Part shown: one piece after another, positions 26,318 through 35,242 of the stretch
Layout of the letters: each line of letters opens with the position of its first letter
Numbering within the stretch: the stretch's first letter is position 1
DNA from: Aquipseudomonas alcaligenes_A
Lineage (GTDB): Bacteria > Pseudomonadota > Gammaproteobacteria > Pseudomonadales > Pseudomonadaceae
Assembly: GCA_048595745.1 (NCBI GenBank)
Contig: CP184361.1
Reading direction: 5' to 3' (one strand)
Length of the DNA stretch: 64,000 bases
Translations under genes and position numbers: made by a program
The notes under the pieces: generated by a model
What the model was told of the DNA's origin: nothing
What the model saw: only the letters and a program-made list of their open reading frames with translations
Database searches by the model: none

Positions 26318-28003
26318 ATGAGCGAAAGCTTTGCAGAACTTTTTGAAGAAAGCCTAAAGACCCTCAATCTTCAGGCTGGCGCGATCATCACCGCGATTGT
26401 CGTCGACATCGACTACCAATCTGGCTGGGTCACCGTCCACGCTGGTCTGAAGTCCGAAGGCCTGATCCCGCTTGAGCAGTTCTACAACGATGCTGGCGAA
26501 CTGGCCATCAACGTTGGTGATGAAGTGCACGTGGCGCTGGACGCGGTTGAAGATGGCTTTGGTGAAACCAAGCTGTCCCGCGAAAAAGCCAAGCGTGCTG
26601 AGTGCTGGATCGTTCTGGAAGCAGCTTTCGCCGCTGAAGAAGTGGTCAAGGGCGTTATCAACGGTAAGGTTAAGGGCGGCTTCACCGTCGACGTCAGCGG
26701 TATCCGCGCGTTCCTGCCGGGCTCCCTGGTCGACGTCCGTCCGGTGCGTGATACCACTCACCTGGAAGGCAAAGAGCTGGAGTTCAAGGTCATCAAGCTG
26801 GACCAGAAGCGCAACAACGTTGTCGTTTCCCGTCGCAGCGTGCTGGAAGCCGAGAACAGCGCCGAGCGCGAAGCTCTGCTGGAATCCCTGCAGGAAGGCC
26901 AGCAGGTCAAAGGTATCGTCAAGAACCTCACCGACTACGGTGCGTTCGTTGACCTGGGCGGCGTTGATGGTCTGCTGCACATCACCGACATGGCCTGGAA
27001 GCGCATCAAGCATCCGTCCGAGATCGTCAATGTTGGCGACGAGATCGATGTCAAGGTTCTGAAGTACGACCGCGAGCGCAACCGCGTCTCCCTGGGTCTG
27101 AAGCAGCTGGGCGAAGATCCGTGGGTCGCCATCAAGGCTCGTTATCCGGAAGGCACCCGTGTTACCGCCAAAGTCACCAACCTGACCGACTACGGCTGCT
27201 TCGCCGAGCTGGAAGAGGGCGTTGAAGGTCTGGTGCACGTGTCCGAGATGGATTGGACCAACAAGAACATCCACCCGTCCAAGGTCGTTCAGGTCGGCGA
27301 CGAAGTGGAAGTTCAGGTTCTGGACATCGACGAAGAGCGTCGTCGTATTTCCCTGGGCATCAAGCAGTGCAAGTCGAACCCGTGGGAAGACTTCTCCGGC
27401 CAGTTCAACAAGGGCGACAAGATCTCCGGCACCATCAAGTCGATCACCGATTTCGGTATCTTCATCGGCCTGGACGGCGGCATCGACGGTCTGGTTCACC
27501 TGTCCGACATCTCCTGGAACGAAGTGGGCGAAGAAGCCGTACGTCGCTTCAAGAAGGGCGACGAGCTGGAAACCGTCATCCTCTCCGTTGATCCGGAGCG
27601 CGAGCGCATCTCCCTGGGCATCAAGCAGCTGGAAGACGATCCGTTCTCCAACTACGCCTCCCTGAACGAGAAAGGCACCATCGTGCGCGGTACCGTCAAG
27701 GAAGTCGACGCCAAGGGCGCCGTGATCAGCCTGGGTGGCGACATCGAAGGCATCCTGAAGGCCTCCGAAATCAGCCGCGACCGCGTCGAAGACGCTCGTA
27801 ACGTGCTGAAGGAAGGCGACGAAGTCGAAGCCAAGATCATCAGCATCGACCGCAAGTCCCGCGTTATCAGCCTGTCCATCAAGTCCAAAGACGTCGAAGA
27901 CGAGAAGGACGCGATGAAAGAGCTGCGTAACAAGCAGGAAGCCGAAACCACTGGTCCGACCACCATCGGTGATCTGATCCGTGCTCAGATGAACCAGAAC
28001 TAA
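26318..28003 (+). CDS. rpsA: 30S ribosomal protein S1
   Basis: RNA-binding ribosomal protein needed for translation initiation on most mRNAs. At 561 residues it has six S1 repeats; the recognisable repeat cores are KGIVKNLTDYGAFVDLGGVD, AKVTNLTDYGCFAELEEGVE, GTIKSITDFGIFIGLDGGID and GTVKEVDAKGAVISLGGD, with two degenerate repeats at the N terminus that bind the ribosome. A strong intrinsic terminator follows at 28021. Confidence 0.97.
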   Translation: MSESFAELFEESLKTLNLQAGAIITAIVVDIDYQSGWVTVHAGLKSEGLIPLEQFYNDAGELAINVGDEVHVALDAVEDGFGETKLSREKAKRAECWIVLEAAFAAEEVVKGVINGKVKGGFTVDVSGIRAFLPGSLVDVRPVRDTTHLEGKELEFKVIKLDQKRNNVVVSRRSVLEAENSAEREALLESLQEGQQVKGIVKNLTDYGAFVDLGGVDGLLHITDMAWKRIKHPSEIVNVGDEIDVKVLKYDRERNRVSLGLKQLGEDPWVAIKARYPEGTRVTAKVTNLTDYGCFAELEEGVEGLVHVSEMDWTNKNIHPSKVVQVGDEVEVQVLDIDEERRRISLGIKQCKSNPWEDFSGQFNKGDKISGTIKSITDFGIFIGLDGGIDGLVHLSDISWNEVGEEAVRRFKKGDELETVILSVDPERERISLGIKQLEDDPFSNYASLNEKGTIVRGTVKEVDAKGAVISLGGDIEGILKASEISRDRVEDARNVLKEGDEVEAKIISIDRKSRVISLSIKSKDVEDEKDAMKELRNKQEAETTGPTTIGDLIRAQMNQN

Positions 28004-28020
28004 GTTCCGGTTTCAGCTGG

Positions 28021-28049
28021 AAAAAGGGCGACTTAGGTCGCCCTTTTTT
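28021..28049 (+). terminator. Intrinsic terminator of rpsA
   Basis: GGGCGAC (28026-28032) pairs with GTCGCCC (28037-28043) across a TTAG loop, flanked by AAAAA on the left and TTTTTT on the right. It is a textbook intrinsic terminator 18 bases after the rpsA stop. Confidence 0.9.
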
Positions 28050-28228
28050 GTGCCTGCAATTTCTTCCGGCTGCCTGCGGGCAAGTGTCTGCGAGGCGCTG
28101 ATGGTTATTTTTTCCATTTCCATATCATTCGTCTTTCTCTACTTGACATCCGGACTATCCAAAGCTTTTCAGGCGTGCTAAAAACACCCTACTAGATGAT
28201 CTAGCCGCTTGAAAAAGAAGGGAAAACC

Positions 28229-28513
28229 ATGACCAAGTCGGAGTTGATCGAGCGCATTGTCAATCACCAGGGGCTGCTGTCCTCCAAGGACGTCGAGCTG
28301 GCGATCAAGACCATGCTGGAACAAATGTCCCAGGCACTGGCAACCGGTGATCGCATCGAGATTCGCGGCTTTGGAAGCTTTTCCCTGCACTATCGCGCGC
28401 CACGTGTGGGTCGCAATCCCAAGACCGGGGAATCGGTTCGCCTGGACGGCAAGTTCGTTCCGCATTTCAAGCCGGGCAAGGAACTGCGCGATCGCGTCAA
28501 TGAAGATGAGTGA
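28229..28513 (+). CDS. ihfB: Integration host factor subunit beta
   Basis: DNA-bending HU/IHF-family protein, 94 residues. It shows KSELIERIV at the N terminus, EIRGFGSFSLHYRAPRVGRN for the DNA-binding arms (proline at the tip), and GKFVPHFKPGKELRDRVN. It acts as a heterodimer with IhfA in transcription, recombination and replication. A TTGACA hexamer at 28143-28148 lies in the gap after rpsA, but I see no matching -10 at proper spacing. Confidence 0.95.
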   Translation: MTKSELIERIVNHQGLLSSKDVELAIKTMLEQMSQALATGDRIEIRGFGSFSLHYRAPRVGRNPKTGESVRLDGKFVPHFKPGKELRDRVNEDE

Positions 28514-28545
28514 GCTGGACCTGTACGGCTCGCAAGGAGCTGAGC

Positions 28546-28830
28546 ATGCTGACCAGCGCTAAACGTGTATTGCTCGCCGGATGTTTGTTGCTTGCCGGCG
28601 CCGCTGTCCTGCTATTCATGCTGGAGAATCCCCAACGCATCCATCTGGTCTTCCTCGGTGCTGCCAGCGCGGAGCTGCCGGTCGCGGCCCTGATGATGAT
28701 CTCCTTCATACTTGGTCTGCTGACCTGTCTGCTGTTTAGTCTCTGGGTGCTGGGCAGGTGGCGCATGCGTGTGGCGCAGCTACGGCGTGAGCTCGTTGTT
28801 CTCGCCCGGCAGCCGGGGCAGGAGCGTTGA
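28546..28830 (+). CDS. LapA-domain inner-membrane protein (DUF1049)
   Basis: A 94-residue protein with two membrane helices (residues ~5-23 and ~44-66) joined by a short loop containing NPQRIHLVFLG, then a basic cytoplasmic tail. This is the pattern of LapA/YciS, which in E. coli works with LapB in controlling LPS assembly. The ATG at 28546 has AGGAG six bases upstream. It is the last core gene before the second polysaccharide block; the Wzz chain-length gene found near here in P. aeruginosa is absent. Confidence 0.8.
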   Translation: MLTSAKRVLLAGCLLLAGAAVLLFMLENPQRIHLVFLGAASAELPVAALMMISFILGLLTCLLFSLWVLGRWRMRVAQLRRELVVLARQPGQER

Positions 28831-28918
28831 ACTCCTGCACTCTGATTACTAGATAGTTTCCTGACTAAGCCTGCGGTCTGGCCCTTTTCATCGGCGTCGC
28901 CGCTTAGAGGTCGTTTTC

Positions 28919-29887
28919 TTGAGTTCTGTATGTGTGTTGGTCACTGGGGCCAGCGGATTCGTGGGCGCTGCTTTAGTAGAGCGTCTCGCAAGTGAGCCCG
29001 ATATCCGGGTGCTGGCGGCCGGGCGACGAGTTTTTCCGGTTGTCGCGGGGGGGGAGCACAGGTTGCTGGGGGATCTCGGCGAGGCCTGTTATGCCCCCGT
29101 GCAGTTTCAAGATGTTGATGTCGTAGTGCATACAGCGGCGCGTGTGCATGTCATGCGTGATACCAGTCTTGAGCCGCTGGCGGAGTATCGTCGGGTCAAC
29201 GTAGAGGGTACGTTGGCATTGGCCAGTGCTGCGGCTGCCGCAGGTGTTCGGCGCTTCGTCTTTCTCAGTTCGATCAAGGTGAACGGCGAGGAGAGCAGGG
29301 CGGGCATACCGTTCTCGGCAGATGATTTGCCTGCGCCAGGGGATGCTTACGGTATATCCAAGCTTGAGGTCGAGCGTGCACTTCGCTCCCTGGCGGCGGC
29401 AACGGGTATGGAGGTCGTGATAGTGCGGCCACCGCTGGTTTATGGTCCCGGAGTCGGGGCCAACTTCCGTAGCCTGATGCGTTGGTTGCAGCGTGGTGTG
29501 CCCCTGCCGCTCGGGGGAATCAGTAATAATCGCAGCCTGGTCGCCTTGCCCAATCTGATTGATCTGCTTGTGGCTTGCATTTCTCATCCCGCCGCAGCGA
29601 ACCAGATTTTCCTCGCTGGGGACGGGGTTGATATGTCTACTTCCGAGCTGCTGCGGCGGCTTGGGATTGCTCTAGGGCGTCCCGCGCGACTGATCTCGCT
29701 TCCGGCAGGCTGCATGCGCGTATTGCTCCTGTCTCTGGGCATGCGGCGGATATGGCCGCGACTCTGGGGGAATCTTCAGGTCGATATAGGCAAGACCTGC
29801 AGGGTGCTTGACTGGCGGCCACCGGTTCCCGTCGATGTCGCGTTGCGAGAGGTTGCACAGAGCTTCCTGCAGGATGGCTCATGTTGA
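28919..29887 (+). CDS. NAD-dependent sugar epimerase/dehydratase, WbpV-like
   Basis: A 322-residue extended SDR with VLVTGASGFVGAALVERL at the N terminus, FLSSIKVNGE and the active-site pair YGISK. Position directly before wbpL and wbpM matches the P. aeruginosa wbpV-wbpL-wbpM order; WbpV-type enzymes epimerise UDP-GlcNAc-derived sugars at C4, making the donor that the initiating transferase uses. The TTG start at 28919 has AGAGG eight bases before it. A run of eight G lies at 29047-29054. Confidence 0.75.
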   Translation: MSSVCVLVTGASGFVGAALVERLASEPDIRVLAAGRRVFPVVAGGEHRLLGDLGEACYAPVQFQDVDVVVHTAARVHVMRDTSLEPLAEYRRVNVEGTLALASAAAAAGVRRFVFLSSIKVNGEESRAGIPFSADDLPAPGDAYGISKLEVERALRSLAAATGMEVVIVRPPLVYGPGVGANFRSLMRWLQRGVPLPLGGISNNRSLVALPNLIDLLVACISHPAAANQIFLAGDGVDMSTSELLRRLGIALGRPARLISLPAGCMRVLLLSLGMRRIWPRLWGNLQVDIGKTCRVLDWRPPVPVDVALREVAQSFLQDGSC

Positions 29888-30888
29888 TCGTACTTTTGCT
29901 TCTGGCAACGTTCAGCCTAGCCTGGCTGATGACTTGGGGGCTGCGCCGCTATGCGCTGTCTCGCAATGTGCTGGATGTCCCGAACTCGCGCAGCTCGCAC
30001 CAGGTGCCAACGCCTCGTGGTGGCGGCATGGCAATAGTGGTGTCTTGCAGTCTGGCGCTGGTTGTACTGGCGTTCTCCGGTCTGCTGCCAGCGCCGCTGT
30101 TTTATGCGCTATCAGGTGGCGGTGCTTTGGTGGCGCTGGTCGGTTTCGTGGATGATCATCATCCTTTGGCGGCGCGCTGGCGTTTATTGGCGCACTTCCT
30201 GGCGGCGGCTTGGGGGGTATTCTGGCTGGGGGGGATGCCAGAGGTGCAGATGCCGGCTATTGGTGAGTTACCCGGTTGGTTGTGGGGGCTGCTGGGGCTG
30301 GTCTATCTGGTCTGGTTACTGAATCTTTACAACTTCATGGATGGCATCGATGGGATTGCCGGCGTGGAGGCCATCTGTGTCTGCCTGGGAGGAGCACTGC
30401 TGTATGTGATCTTAGGGCGTTACGAGATGGCGCTCTTGCCTGTTCTGCTGGCGTTGGCCAGTGCAGGCTTCCTGTTCTGGAATTTTCCCACGGCTCGTAT
30501 CTTCATGGGGGATGCTGGCAGCGGTTACCTGGGGCTGCTGCTGGGATTGTTTTCGCTTCAGGCTGCCTGGGTTGCACAGGAGCTGTTCTGGTCCTGGCTG
30601 ATTCTGCTTGGGGTGTTCATAGTCGATGCTAGCGTCACCCTGCTGCGCCGTCTGCTGCAAGGCGAGCGGGTCTACGAGGCGCACCGCAGTCATGCCTACC
30701 AGCATGCTGCCCGTCAGTTGGGGCGGCATTTGCCTGTTACCCTTGCGGTCGTCGTGATAAATCTCTGCTGGTTGCTGCCGCTCTCACTTTGGGCTGCGCG
30801 TGGGGGCGATGGTTTCTTTATTCTGCTGTTGGCTTATGCGCCGCTGATCGTGTTGGCGCTTCGCTACCGGGCGGGCCTTGCCGATTAG
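29881..30888 (+). CDS. wbpL: Initiating glycosyl-1-phosphate transferase WbpL (MraY/WecA family)
   Basis: Integral membrane enzyme of 335 residues, about ten hydrophobic segments, that transfers a HexNAc-1-phosphate to undecaprenyl phosphate and so starts O-antigen synthesis. Family signatures are DVPNSRSSHQVPTPRGGG, GFVDDHHPL, NLYNFMDGIDGIAG and ARIFMGDAGSGYLG. It overlaps the preceding SDR by 7 bases. It can serve both polysaccharide blocks in this window if both glycans are built on undecaprenyl phosphate. Confidence 0.9.
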   Translation: MLIVLLLLATFSLAWLMTWGLRRYALSRNVLDVPNSRSSHQVPTPRGGGMAIVVSCSLALVVLAFSGLLPAPLFYALSGGGALVALVGFVDDHHPLAARWRLLAHFLAAAWGVFWLGGMPEVQMPAIGELPGWLWGLLGLVYLVWLLNLYNFMDGIDGIAGVEAICVCLGGALLYVILGRYEMALLPVLLALASAGFLFWNFPTARIFMGDAGSGYLGLLLGLFSLQAAWVAQELFWSWLILLGVFIVDASVTLLRRLLQGERVYEAHRSHAYQHAARQLGRHLPVTLAVVVINLCWLLPLSLWAARGGDGFFILLLAYAPLIVLALRYRAGLAD

Positions 30889-30933
30889 CTCGGCGGGCTG
30901 ACATTCGACTGACAATAAGAACAACGGAATCAG

Positions 30934-32934
30934 ATGGATCTTCAGAATTTTCGATCTTGGCTGTTGGGATGGCCCCGCCGCTACAAGCGGCTTGTTCAGG
31001 TGGCGGCTGATATTGCCATCACCTGGATGGCACTTTGGTTGGCATTCTGGATTCGTCTGGGCTCCGAAAATCTGGTCAATCCGCTCGGCGACCATCTCTG
31101 GTTGTTTGTCTGCGCCCCTCTGATAGCGATCCCCATTTACATTCGCATGGGCCTGTATCGTGCTGTCTTGCGCTATCTGGGCAATGACGCACTGCTGACA
31201 ATTTTTCGGGCGGTCAGTGTTTCCTCGTTGTTCCTGGCGCTTCTGGTCTACTGGAATCACTGGGCCCCTGCTGCGGTGCCGCGGTCGCTGGTGCTCATTT
31301 ATTGGTGGGTCAGTCTGCTGATGGTGGGTGGAATGCGCCTGCTGATGCGCCAGTACTTCATGGGCGACTGGTTTCATGTACGTCATGCCATGCCGTTCAT
31401 GGGGCGTAACGATGGTCTTCCCAAGGTGGCCATCTATGGTGCGGGTACGGCCGGCAACCAGTTGGCTGCCGCTCTGCGCAGCGGCCGGGCCATGCGTCCG
31501 GTGGCCTTCATCGATGACGATGCCAGCATCGCTTTTCGCGTCATCGCCGGTCTGAAAGTCTACAAGCCCAAGTACATCCAGCAGATGATCGACGAGACCG
31601 GGGCCCAGGAAATCCTCCTCGCCATTCCCTCGGCGAGTCGGGCCAGGCGCAAGGAGATCCTCCAGTATCTTGAAGGTTTCCCGCTGCATATCCGCTCGGT
31701 GCCAGACTTCATGGACCTGGCCAGCGGCAAGGTCAGGGTCGAGGATGTTCAGGAAGTGGACATCGCCGATCTGCTCGGGCGCGATGCCGTGCCGCCGCAG
31801 ATGGAGTTGTTCGAGCGCTGCATTCGTGGCAAGACGGTGCTGGTCACCGGTGCCGGTGGCTCCATAGGCTCCGAGCTGAGCCGGCAGATTCTAGGCAGCC
31901 AGCCGAAGACGTTGCTGTTGTTCGATCACAGCGAGTTCAACCTTTACAGCATTCATACGGAGCTCGAAGCGAGGATGCGCCGCGAGTCGCTCCCCGGACG
32001 CCTGGTGCCTATCCTGGGTTCCGTGCGCTCCCAGGCTCGCTTGCAGGATGTGATGCGTAGCTGGGGTGTGGATACCGTCTATCATGCCGCGGCGTACAAA
32101 CATGTGCCGCTCGTGGAGCACAACATCGCCGAAGGTGTCATCAATAACGTGATGGGCACGCTGTATGCCGCGCAAGCCGCGCTGTGCAGTGGTGTGAGTC
32201 ACTTTGTGTTGATCTCCACGGACAAGGCGGTGCGCCCTACCAACATCATGGGCAGTACCAAGCGTTTGGCGGAGATGATTCTGCAGGCGCTCAGTCGCGA
32301 GTCCGCACCGGTGCTGTTCGGCGATGCCACCGGTCTGCATTGGGTCAACAAGACCCGTTTCAGCATGGTGCGTTTCGGTAACGTGCTGGGGTCGTCCGGT
32401 TCCGTCATTCCGCTGTTTCGCGAGCAGATTCGCCGGGGTGGTCCTGTAACCGTGACTCACCCGGCGATCACCCGTTACTTCATGACCATTCCCGAGGCGG
32501 CACAGCTGGTGATCCAGGCCGGTTCCATGGCGCAGGGCGGCGACGTGTTCGTGCTGGACATGGGGGCGCCGGTGAAGATCCTCGATCTGGCAGAGAAAAT
32601 GATTCATCTGTCCGGACTCGGGGTGCGTTCCGAGCGCAATCCTCAGGGCGATATCGCCATCGAGTTCACCGGCCTGCGCCCGGGCGAGAAGCTGTACGAG
32701 GAGCTGCTGATCGGTGAGGGCGCTCAGCCCACCTCGCATTCCATGATCATGCGGGCCAGCGAGGAGCATCTGTCCTGGGAGGCGTTGCGGGAGGTCCTGC
32801 GCGAGCTGCTTTGCGCGGTCGAGCAGGATGACTACGGCCATTTGCGGCAGCTCTTGCGGGGCACTGTCAGTGGTTACAGCCCGGAAGGAGAAATAGTCGA
32901 CTGGATTCATGTGCAGCAGCGCACGGAATCCTGA
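30934..32934 (+). CDS. wbpM: UDP-GlcNAc 4,6-dehydratase WbpM
   Basis: Membrane-anchored nucleotide-sugar 4,6-dehydratase, 666 residues. Four N-terminal helices are followed by a CoA-binding-like domain (VAIYGAGTAGNQLAAAL) and a C-terminal SDR domain with VLVTGAGGSIGSELSRQIL. The catalytic region reads ISTDKAVRPTNIMGSTKR, the Met-Lys arrangement (instead of Tyr-Lys) typical of WbpM/FlaA1-type enzymes. It makes 4-keto-6-deoxy intermediates for QuiNAc, FucNAc or bacillosamine-like sugars. It usually closes the O-antigen locus, but here further sugar genes follow. Confidence 0.93.
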   Translation: MDLQNFRSWLLGWPRRYKRLVQVAADIAITWMALWLAFWIRLGSENLVNPLGDHLWLFVCAPLIAIPIYIRMGLYRAVLRYLGNDALLTIFRAVSVSSLFLALLVYWNHWAPAAVPRSLVLIYWWVSLLMVGGMRLLMRQYFMGDWFHVRHAMPFMGRNDGLPKVAIYGAGTAGNQLAAALRSGRAMRPVAFIDDDASIAFRVIAGLKVYKPKYIQQMIDETGAQEILLAIPSASRARRKEILQYLEGFPLHIRSVPDFMDLASGKVRVEDVQEVDIADLLGRDAVPPQMELFERCIRGKTVLVTGAGGSIGSELSRQILGSQPKTLLLFDHSEFNLYSIHTELEARMRRESLPGRLVPILGSVRSQARLQDVMRSWGVDTVYHAAAYKHVPLVEHNIAEGVINNVMGTLYAAQAALCSGVSHFVLISTDKAVRPTNIMGSTKRLAEMILQALSRESAPVLFGDATGLHWVNKTRFSMVRFGNVLGSSGSVIPLFREQIRRGGPVTVTHPAITRYFMTIPEAAQLVIQAGSMAQGGDVFVLDMGAPVKILDLAEKMIHLSGLGVRSERNPQGDIAIEFTGLRPGEKLYEELLIGEGAQPTSHSMIMRASEEHLSWEALREVLRELLCAVEQDDYGHLRQLLRGTVSGYSPEGEIVDWIHVQQRTES

Positions 32935-33023
32935 TGCTGTCGGTTTGACATGGCGCTGCCGCCTCCTACGTTGATAAGGCGCATCTGGAGTTCGTGCGCC
33001 TCATTCACGACAAGGAGTCGAAC

Positions 33024-33344
33024 ATGCTCAAGAAGAAAATTGCTGTAGTGCTGCTTTCCTGCATGGCCAGCCTGCCTGTTGCCGTTTACGCGGCAGAGTC
33101 TGCCAAGGCCCCCGGTGTCGCCGTCGAAGCAACGCAGGCCGAGGTGTCGACGGTCAACATCAATACCGCCGATCTGGATGTTCTGCAGAGTGAACTGGTG
33201 GGAGTGGGGAAGGTGAAGGCTCAGGCCATCATCGACCACCGCAATACCAATGGTCCTTTTGCCTCAGTCGATGAGTTGCTCGAGGTCAAAGGTATCGGGG
33301 CTGCGATCCTGGAGAAAAATCGCGATCGCATGAGTGTCAACTAG
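33024..33344 (+). CDS. ComEA-family helix-hairpin-helix DNA-binding protein
   Basis: A 106-residue secreted protein: signal peptide of ~25 residues (LKKKIAVVLLSCMASLPVAV, cleaved near YAAES), then a double helix-hairpin-helix domain (VNINTADLDVLQSELVGVG, GPFASVDELLEVKGIGAAIL). ComEA homologues bind incoming DNA in the periplasm during competence. The ATG at 33024 has AAGGAG six bases upstream. It follows wbpM as in several pseudomonads and has its own terminator. Confidence 0.88.
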   Translation: MLKKKIAVVLLSCMASLPVAVYAAESAKAPGVAVEATQAEVSTVNINTADLDVLQSELVGVGKVKAQAIIDHRNTNGPFASVDELLEVKGIGAAILEKNRDRMSVN

Positions 33345-33366
33345 CCATTGCGTTGTCTGCTGGAAG

Positions 33367-33391
33367 AAAGCCGGTCTCTGACCGGCTTTTT
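33367..33391 (+). terminator. Intrinsic terminator after the comEA-like gene
   Basis: AAAGCCGGTC (33367-33376) pairs with GACCGGCTTT (33380-33389) across TCT, ending in TTTTT. Confidence 0.9.
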
Positions 33392-33454
33392 CGTTTCTGC
33401 CTCAATCTGCTTTCAGCAGTTACTATGCGTTCGTCATTATTCAGGGAGATGCGC

Positions 33455-34342
33455 ATGCCTGCTTTACCCACAGTCGCTTTCGCTGGCATAGGTCTGATGG
33501 GATTGCCCATGTGTCGTCGGCTGATCGCCGCCGGCTACTCGCTGCGGGTATGGAATCGCTCGCTGGACAAGTGCCGGGCGCTGGAGGAAATGGGTGCCCT
33601 GGTGGTGTCGGTGCCGGCTCAGTTGGCTGAAGGCGCGGATATCGTGATGCTCTGTCTGGCTGATACGGCGGCTGTGCATGAAGTGGTGTTCGGCCCGTCT
33701 GGCGTGGCCTCGACTGCCAAGCCTGGGCAGCTGCTGCTGGATTTTTCCAGTGTGGAGCCGGCCGCGACTCGCGAGATGGCGGCCGAGCTGGAGCGGCTCA
33801 GCGGCATGCGTTGGGTGGATGCTCCCGTTTCCGGCGGTGTGCCCGGGGCCGAGGCGGGGACGTTGGCCATCATGGCCGGCGGGCGTGGTGAGGATGTCGA
33901 CTTCCTGCGCCCCTTGCTCGCTCATCTAGGGCAGCGCGTGACGCACATGGGGGCGGTGGGGGCCGGGCAGGTCACCAAGGTCTGCAATCAGATGATCGTG
34001 GCCTGCAATGCACTGGTCATCGCCGAGGTAGTGGGTTTGGCCGAGCGTTCCGGTGTCGATGCGCGCCTGCTTGCACAAGCTCTGGCAGGTGGCTTCGCTG
34101 ACTCGCGCCCGCTGCAGATACTGGCGCCGCAGATGGCCGAGAGCCGGTTCGAGCCCGTGAAGTGGCATGTCCGCACGCTGCTCAAGGATCTGGATACCGC
34201 GGCGAAACTTGCGCGAGAGGAGGGTGGGGCCGTGCCCATGAGTGGTCTGGCTGCGCAGCTGATGCGCCTGCATGGCAGCATGGGGAACCTCGAGAATGAC
34301 CCCGCGACCCTGGTCCGTCTCTACCGCGGAGAGCAGGCATGA
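33455..34342 (+). CDS. 3-hydroxyisobutyrate dehydrogenase-family reductase, tartronate semialdehyde reductase-like
   Basis: A 295-residue beta-hydroxyacid dehydrogenase: VAFAGIGLMGLPMCRRLIAAG for NAD(P) binding, DAPVSGGVPGAEAGTLAIM for substrate binding, and the catalytic lysine in GAGQVTKVCNQMIV. It overlaps the hydroxypyruvate isomerase gene by 4 bases; together the pair resembles GlxR plus Hyi of glyoxylate utilisation, although glyoxylate carboligase is not nearby. The ATG at 33455 has GGGAG six bases ahead; an ATG two codons earlier is too close to it. Confidence 0.8.
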   Translation: MPALPTVAFAGIGLMGLPMCRRLIAAGYSLRVWNRSLDKCRALEEMGALVVSVPAQLAEGADIVMLCLADTAAVHEVVFGPSGVASTAKPGQLLLDFSSVEPAATREMAAELERLSGMRWVDAPVSGGVPGAEAGTLAIMAGGRGEDVDFLRPLLAHLGQRVTHMGAVGAGQVTKVCNQMIVACNALVIAEVVGLAERSGVDARLLAQALAGGFADSRPLQILAPQMAESRFEPVKWHVRTLLKDLDTAAKLAREEGGAVPMSGLAAQLMRLHGSMGNLENDPATLVRLYRGEQA

Positions 34343-35124
34343 GAATTGCTGCCAATCTGTCGTTGCTGTTCACCGAGCATCCCCTGCTCGAGCGGGTTGC
34401 CGCGGCGGCGTCTGCCGGATTCGATGGGGTAGAGGTACAGTTCCCCTACCAGGCACCTGCCGCAGCGTTAAAAGAGGCACTGGATGGTGCCTCCATGCCT
34501 CTGGTGCTGATCAACCTGCCGGCGGGTGATCTCATGAGTGGCGGTGCGGGGCTGGCCTCCGTTCCTTCTCGTCAGGAGCAGTTCGATGTCGCGCTGCAGC
34601 AGGCATTGGACTATGCCGCTGTTGTCCGTCCGCTGTGCGTCAATGTGCTACCCGGTCGGCTGGCCGATGGAGTTCCCAGAGACGAGGCGCTGGATGTGCT
34701 GGTGGGCAATCTGCGCAAGGCCGCCGAAGCATTTCAGGCGCTGGGTGTCCGGGTGCTGTTCGAGGCGATCAACCCTCTGGATATGCCGGGTTTTCTGATC
34801 AACACCCCGGAGCACTTGGGCGATGTGCTGCAGCGAGTGGCTCATACCAACTGCAGTGCCCAGCTTGATTTCTACCATATGGCTCGTCAGGGGATTAGCC
34901 TGACGTCTGCCGTTGATTTGCTGAAGGGGTGCATTGGCCATGTTCAGTTCGCCGATTGCCCTGGTCGAGGCGCCCCGGGAACAGGGACGCTCGATATAAT
35001 CACGGCTATTCGATTGTTGGCCGAGTGCCAGCAGGATATCTGGTTGGGGGCCGAATACATGCCGCAGGGGCAGACGGAGGACAGCCTGGGATGGCTGTGG
35101 GATTGGCGAGGCAGGTTGGGTTGA
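34339..35124 (+). CDS. hyi: Hydroxypyruvate isomerase-family TIM-barrel protein
   Basis: A 261-residue AP-endonuclease-2-like TIM barrel: RIAANLSLLFTEHPLLERVA, FDGVEVQFPYQ, FEAINPLDMPGFLI, QLDFYHMARQG and the late QFADCPGRGAPGTG are Hyi/OtnI features, including the conserved glutamates and histidine of the metal site. Hyi interconverts hydroxypyruvate and tartronate semialdehyde, the substrate of the reductase coded just before. The closely related OtnI family acts on acid sugars, so the substrate is not certain. Confidence 0.8.
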   Translation: MRIAANLSLLFTEHPLLERVAAAASAGFDGVEVQFPYQAPAAALKEALDGASMPLVLINLPAGDLMSGGAGLASVPSRQEQFDVALQQALDYAAVVRPLCVNVLPGRLADGVPRDEALDVLVGNLRKAAEAFQALGVRVLFEAINPLDMPGFLINTPEHLGDVLQRVAHTNCSAQLDFYHMARQGISLTSAVDLLKGCIGHVQFADCPGRGAPGTGTLDIITAIRLLAECQQDIWLGAEYMPQGQTEDSLGWLWDWRGRLG

Positions 35125-35242
35125 GTACTGGCGGATGCCGGTTGGGTTCGACTTTTTGTTGATTTGGTTGAGGTTTTTACTTGTTATTGCCCTCTGATTA
35201 TTTGCTGTTCCGCTTGAGTGTCCTCACTTTAGAGTGTGGTGT

